Made by a program: the position numbers and the translations under genes. DNA of 8,843 nucleotides from JBFKPQ01 sp041628225 (lineage in GTDB: Bacteria > Actinomycetota > Acidimicrobiia > Spongiisociales > JAENVV01): positions 1-8,843 of the forward strand of contig JBFKPQ010000089.1 of NCBI GenBank assembly GCA_041628225.1. The letters run 5' to 3'. The notes under the pieces are model-generated. The model was not told where the DNA came from. It ran no database searches and saw only the letters and a program-made list of their open reading frames with translations. How positions within the stretch are numbered: position 1 is the first letter of the stretch; each line of letters opens with the position of its first letter. This document shows positions 6,107-8,843 of this stretch, piece after piece.

Positions 6107-6948
6107 ATCTCGAAGCGTGCCTGGAGGTCAGCCACCACCGCAGGGAGCGAGTCTTGCCAGGACGGCAGAGGTTCGAGACCGAGCCCGGCCAAGCGTTCAG
6201 AGGCCATGACCGAGTTGGCGGGTCGGGGCGCCGGCCTCGGAAACTCGCTGGTCCCACACGGCTGGATGCGGTCGGAATCGAGGCCGGCAAGGTCCACCGC
6301 CGCCCGTGCCAGACCGAACCATGTGGTCGGGCCCTGATTGGTCAGATGCAGAATCCCGGTGGCGCCGGCCTCGACGGCGTCGATCGTTCCGGCGGCGAGG
6401 TCGGTCGTGACGGTCGGACAACCGTGCTGGTCATCGACGACGCGAAGTTCCTGCGATGCGGCCAGACGCAGCATGGTGGCAACGAAGTTGGGATGGGTGC
6501 CCGAGATCACCCACGACGTCCGTACGATCAGAGTCTCCGGGAGTTCGGTGAGCGCCATCTTCTCGCCGGCGAGTTTCGTTCTGCCGTAGGCGCTGAGCGG
6601 ACCGGTCGGACTGGACTCCGTGTAAGGCTCTGACGCCGACCCATCAAACACGTAGTCGGTGGAAAACGTCACGAACCGGGCGCCCGATCCAGAACACCAG
6701 CGGGCCATGGCCGCCACGGATTCGGCGTTGACGGCTCGTGCCGTGTCCTCGTCCGTCTCGGCGGCGTCGACGGCCGTGTAGGCGGCGCAGTTGATGAGCA
6801 ACCGCGGCTGCAGCTCCTCCAGTACGCCGGCCACCTTGGCTGGCTGGGTCAAGTCGAGTCGATCGCGGGTCACATAGCGAGCGTCGGCACCCAACCGCGA
6901 CCGAAAGGCCGTGCCGAGTTGCCCGCTGGCGCCGGTGACGACGATCAC
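6103..6948 (-). CDS. rfbD: dTDP-4-dehydrorhamnose reductase
   Basis: RfbD (RmlD) reduces dTDP-4-dehydro-L-rhamnose to dTDP-L-rhamnose with NAD(P)H, the last step of the pathway, in the cytosol. The protein is 281 residues, near the usual length. Visible are the nucleotide-binding 'GASGQLG' (residues 6-12), 'INCAAYTAVDAAE' (52-64), 'STDYVFDG' (96-103, Thr97), catalytic 'YGRTK' (Tyr121, Lys125), 'GCPTVTTDLA' (176-185) and the C-terminal 'RPANSVM' (242-248). I chose GTG 6948, which gives 'VIVVTGASGQLG'; a longer open frame reaches 7065 but would only add residues inside rfbA. GTG overlaps the rfbA TGA as GTGA, so translation is probably coupled. It is the last gene of the rfbBAD operon. Confidence 0.95.
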   Translation of the reverse strand: MIVVTGASGQLGTAFRSRLGADARYVTRDRLDLTQPAKVAGVLEELQPRLLINCAAYTAVDAAETDEDTARAVNAESVAAMARWCSGSGARFVTFSTDYVFDGSASEPYTESSPTGPLSAYGRTKLAGEKMALTELPETLIVRTSWVISGTHPNFVATMLRLAASQELRVVDDQHGCPTVTTDLAAGTIDAVEAGATGILHLTNQGPTTWFGLARAAVDLAGLDSDRIQPCGTSEFPRPAPRPANSVMASERLAGLGLEPLPSWQDSLPAVVADLQARFEI

Positions 6949-7805
6949 TCTTCGAGAACACCCTCGAGATAGGCGCGGTACGTCGAATTGGGCATCGACT
7001 CGACCACGGTTTCGAGGCCTGCCCGATCGATGAACCCGGACCGGTAGGCGATCTCTTCGAGACAAGCAATCTTGATCGATTGGCGGTGCTCGATGGTGGC
7101 GATGAAATTCGCCGCGTCCAGCAGGCTGTCGTGCGTCCCGCTGTCGAGCCAGGCAACACCCCGGTCGAGCACCTGTACGTTGAGGGTGCCTTCATCGAGG
7201 TAGACGCGGTTCACGTCGGTGATCTCGAGTTCCCCGCGTGCCGACGGTTGGATCGACTTGGCGATGTCGACGATGCGATCGTCGTACACGTAGAGACCCG
7301 GGACGGCGAACCTCGACTTGGGGCGGGCCGGCTTCTCCTCGATCGAGATGGCCCGGCCCTGCTCGTCGAACTCGACGACGCCGTATCGTTCCGGGTCGCC
7401 GACGCGATACCCGAACACATAGGCCCCATGTGCGTGATCACGGATGACCTCGTCCAGGCCGATCCGTCCGTAGAAGATGTTGTCACCGAGTATCAAGGTG
7501 GCCGGGTCGCCGCCGACGAACTCCTCCCCGACGAGAAACGCCTGGGCGATCCCCTTCGGTTCGGGCTGCACTGCGTAGCCAAGTTCGATACCCCACGGTT
7601 CGCCGTCGCCGAGGAGCTCTTGAAAGCGCGGCATGTCGTGTGGCGTCGTGATGAGGAGGATCTCCCGGATTCCGGCCTGCATGAGGGTGGCCAGCGGGTA
7701 GTAGATCATGGGCTTGTCGTAGACGGGTTGCAGCTGCTTCGAAGCGACCCGCGTGATGGGATCGAGCCGGCTGCCCGCACCGCCGGCCAGGACGATTCCC
7801 TTCAT
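6945..7805 (-). CDS. rfbA: Glucose-1-phosphate thymidylyltransferase
   Basis: RfbA (RmlA) joins dTTP and glucose-1-phosphate to give dTDP-glucose, the committing step of dTDP-rhamnose synthesis. The protein is 286 residues, the normal length. It starts 'MKGIVLAGGAGSRLDPITR', the nucleotidyltransferase signature, then 'SKQLQPVYDKPMIYYPL' (22-38). Further family motifs are 'LILGDNIFYG', 'YGVVEFDEQGRAISIEEKP', 'GLYVYDD' and 'GELEITDVNRVYL'. ATG 7805 is chosen because the family begins at this Met; the open frame runs on to 8249 only as readthrough of the antisense-free frame within rfbB. ATG overlaps the rfbB TGA as ATGA, and its own TGA overlaps the rfbD GTG. No strong Shine-Dalgarno precedes it, so expression probably relies on coupling to rfbB. 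Confidence 0.96.
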   Translation of the reverse strand: MKGIVLAGGAGSRLDPITRVASKQLQPVYDKPMIYYPLATLMQAGIREILLITTPHDMPRFQELLGDGEPWGIELGYAVQPEPKGIAQAFLVGEEFVGGDPATLILGDNIFYGRIGLDEVIRDHAHGAYVFGYRVGDPERYGVVEFDEQGRAISIEEKPARPKSRFAVPGLYVYDDRIVDIAKSIQPSARGELEITDVNRVYLDEGTLNVQVLDRGVAWLDSGTHDSLLDAANFIATIEHRQSIKIACLEEIAYRSGFIDRAGLETVVESMPNSTYRAYLEGVLEE

Positions 7806-8773
7806 CGTCGCGCTTCTTTCAGCGGGCGCCACCAGTCTTCTCGGTGGCGATACCAGTCGATCGTGTCGGCCAACCGCGCTTCGAGCGAGTGCGCCGGGGC
7901 CCAACCGAGCGATCGGATCTTCGATGAGTCGACCGCGTAGCGGCGGTCGTGACCAGGACGGTCCTCGACGAACTCGATCGCCGACTCGTCCCGGCCGGTT
8001 GCGGCCAGCAGCCGCTGCGTGAGATCCAGATTCGTCACCTGGGCGTTGGCGCCGATGTTGTAGACCTCGCCGGGCGTCCCTCCGTCGACGAGCAGATGGA
8101 TGGCCGAGCAATGGTCTTCGACGTAGAGCCAGTCTCGTTCGTTCAGCCCGTCGCCGTAGACCGGGACGGATCTGCCGGCCAGGAGGTTGGTCACGAAGAG
8201 CGGAATCATCTTCTCCGGGAACTGGTACGGGCCGTAGTTGTTCGTGCACCGGGTGATGATGGCCGGGTAGTCGAATGTGACCGCATACGACTGCACCAGT
8301 AGATCCGAACCGGCTTTCGACGCCGAGTAGGGCGACGACGGCTCGAGCGGCGCGTCCTCGTGAGCGAATCCTTCGGCGATCGACCCGTACACCTCGTCCG
8401 TGGAAACCTGAATGAATCGTTCGACGCCGTGACGACGAGCGGCGTCGATCACGACGCCCGTGCCGACAACGTTCGTCTCCAGGAACACCGACGGCCCATC
8501 GATCGATCGATCGACGTGCGACTCCGCCGCGAAGTTGACCACGACGTCCGCCCCGGAAACGAGCTGGTCCACGAGCGCCGCGTCGCGAATGTCGCCGTGT
8601 ACGAACGCGTGCCGGTCGGAGCGGTCGAGTTCATCGACGGTCGCCTTGACGCCCGCGTAGGTCAACGCGTCGAGGTTGACGACCCGGCTGTCTGGCTCGG
8701 TATCGAGGACGTAGCGGACGAAGTTGGAGCCGATGAACCCGGCGCCTCCGGTGACGAGATACGTGCGTGGCAT
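7802..8773 (-). CDS. rfbB: dTDP-glucose 4,6-dehydratase
   Basis: RfbB (RmlB) converts dTDP-glucose to dTDP-4-keto-6-deoxyglucose using a bound NAD+. This is a 323-residue extended short-chain dehydrogenase, close to the usual length. Visible motifs: 'VTGGAGFIGSNFVRYVL' (7-23), 'LDALTYAG' (34-41), 'GDIRD' (60-64), 'NFAAESHVDRSI' (80-91), 'STDEVYG' (124-130, active-site Thr125-Asp126-Glu127), 'YSASKAG' (Tyr149, Lys153) and 'RCTNNYGPYQFPEKMIPL' (175-192). ATG 8773 fits the family N-terminus ('MPRTYLVTGG'); a GTG at 8824 in frame would add 17 residues without family counterpart. No Shine-Dalgarno precedes ATG 8773, but a TAnnnT hexamer ends 7 nt upstream, suggesting a leaderless message. It is the first visible gene of the rfbBAD operon. 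Confidence 0.95.
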   Translation of the reverse strand: MPRTYLVTGGAGFIGSNFVRYVLDTEPDSRVVNLDALTYAGVKATVDELDRSDRHAFVHGDIRDAALVDQLVSGADVVVNFAAESHVDRSIDGPSVFLETNVVGTGVVIDAARRHGVERFIQVSTDEVYGSIAEGFAHEDAPLEPSSPYSASKAGSDLLVQSYAVTFDYPAIITRCTNNYGPYQFPEKMIPLFVTNLLAGRSVPVYGDGLNERDWLYVEDHCSAIHLLVDGGTPGEVYNIGANAQVTNLDLTQRLLAATGRDESAIEFVEDRPGHDRRYAVDSSKIRSLGWAPAHSLEARLADTIDWYRHREDWWRPLKEARR

Positions 8774-8780
8774 GGCCCCG

Positions 8781-8786
8781 ATGGTA
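8781..8786 (-). promoter_or_regulatory. Candidate -10 element TACCAT for a leaderless rfbB message
   Basis: On the minus strand TACCAT is followed by 7 nt (CGGGGCC) and then ATG 8773. This spacing puts the transcription start at or near the A of ATG. No convincing -35 is visible. Together with the GT2 start it is the second TAnnnT-7/8-ATG arrangement in the window. Confidence 0.4.
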
Positions 8787-8829
8787 GGCGAACCGCCGTT
8801 GCGCTCAGTCGTAGACCGGCGCACTCTCC

Positions 8830-8837
8830 AAAGGAGG
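8830..8837 (+). promoter_or_regulatory. Perfect Shine-Dalgarno AAAGGAGG, likely for a divergent gene beyond the right edge
   Basis: AAAGGAGG is fully complementary to the 16S rRNA anti-Shine-Dalgarno. It lies 6 nt from the window end, outside any coding region I accept, and on the strand opposite rfbB. A start codon at about 8844-8847 is predicted. The gene itself cannot be seen. Confidence 0.5.
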
Positions 8838-8843
8838 CGCGGC

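Noticed and set aside
7806..8249. 148-codon N-terminal extension of RfbA
   Set aside because: It lies inside rfbB in another frame, and the extension has no similarity to thymidylyltransferases, which start at 'MKGIVLAGG'.
8498..8514. Simple repeat of ATCG units (gatcgatcgatcg) as a possible regulatory or slippage site
   Set aside because: It encodes the conserved 'VDRSIDG' part of RfbB and is explained by codon choice.
8774..8824. 17-residue N-terminal extension of RfbB from the GTG at 8824
   Set aside because: RfbB proteins begin just before the TGGAGFIG motif; the extra residues have no family counterpart and only a poorly spaced GGAGA precedes the GTG.

Overview
The window is high-GC (roughly two-thirds G+C by eye), and almost all of it is coding. 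It is a cell-envelope glycan locus, most likely from an actinobacterium. The best hint of lineage is the cysteine-containing SLH-like repeat 'GITKGCNPP.ND.(F/Y)CPD..VTR.QMAAFM.RAL', which I associate with Acidimicrobiia (Ilumatobacter-like) proteins. Possible leaderless starts (a TAnnnT hexamer 7-8 nt before ATG and no Shine-Dalgarno) also fit an actinobacterium. The taxonomic call is inference from memory, not from a search.

Layout, left to right. (1) A 5'-truncated polysaccharide pyruvyltransferase gene (1-816, +) overlaps a GT4 glycosyltransferase gene (813-2231, +) by GTGA. (2) A minus-strand pair, read right to left, encodes two exported proteins: an M23/LytM-type peptidase (5171-4014) and, 28 bp downstream, a metzincin-type zinc metalloprotease (3985-2228). 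Each carries three SLH-like repeats at its C-terminus. (3) Divergent from that pair across a 71-bp intergenic region is a GT2 glycosyltransferase gene (5243-6106, +). (4) A minus-strand dTDP-sugar operon, rfbB (8773-7802), rfbA (7805-6945) and rfbD (6948-6103), is joined by 4-bp stop/start overlaps. The right edge holds a perfect Shine-Dalgarno on the + strand, which suggests another divergent gene just outside.

How the genes fit together. RfbA, RfbB and RfbD supply three of the four steps to dTDP-L-rhamnose; the RfbC epimerase is not in the window. The GT2 and GT4 enzymes could build a glycan using that sugar, and the pyruvyltransferase could add pyruvate ketals. In Firmicutes, CsaB-type pyruvylation of a wall polysaccharide creates the ligand for SLH domains. 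The pyruvyltransferase here lies near two SLH-bearing secreted hydrolases, so the locus may make both a surface glycan and the enzymes that dock on it. That link is inference.

Structurally notable: both convergent gene pairs overlap by exactly 4 bp at the palindrome CTAG, so each strand's TAG stop lies in the same four bases. I found no other CTAG in the window. All three intra-operon overlaps are also 4 bp (GTGA, ATGA, GTGA). There is no gene-free stretch over 300 bases, and I saw no tRNA, rRNA, CRISPR, insertion sequence or riboswitch.
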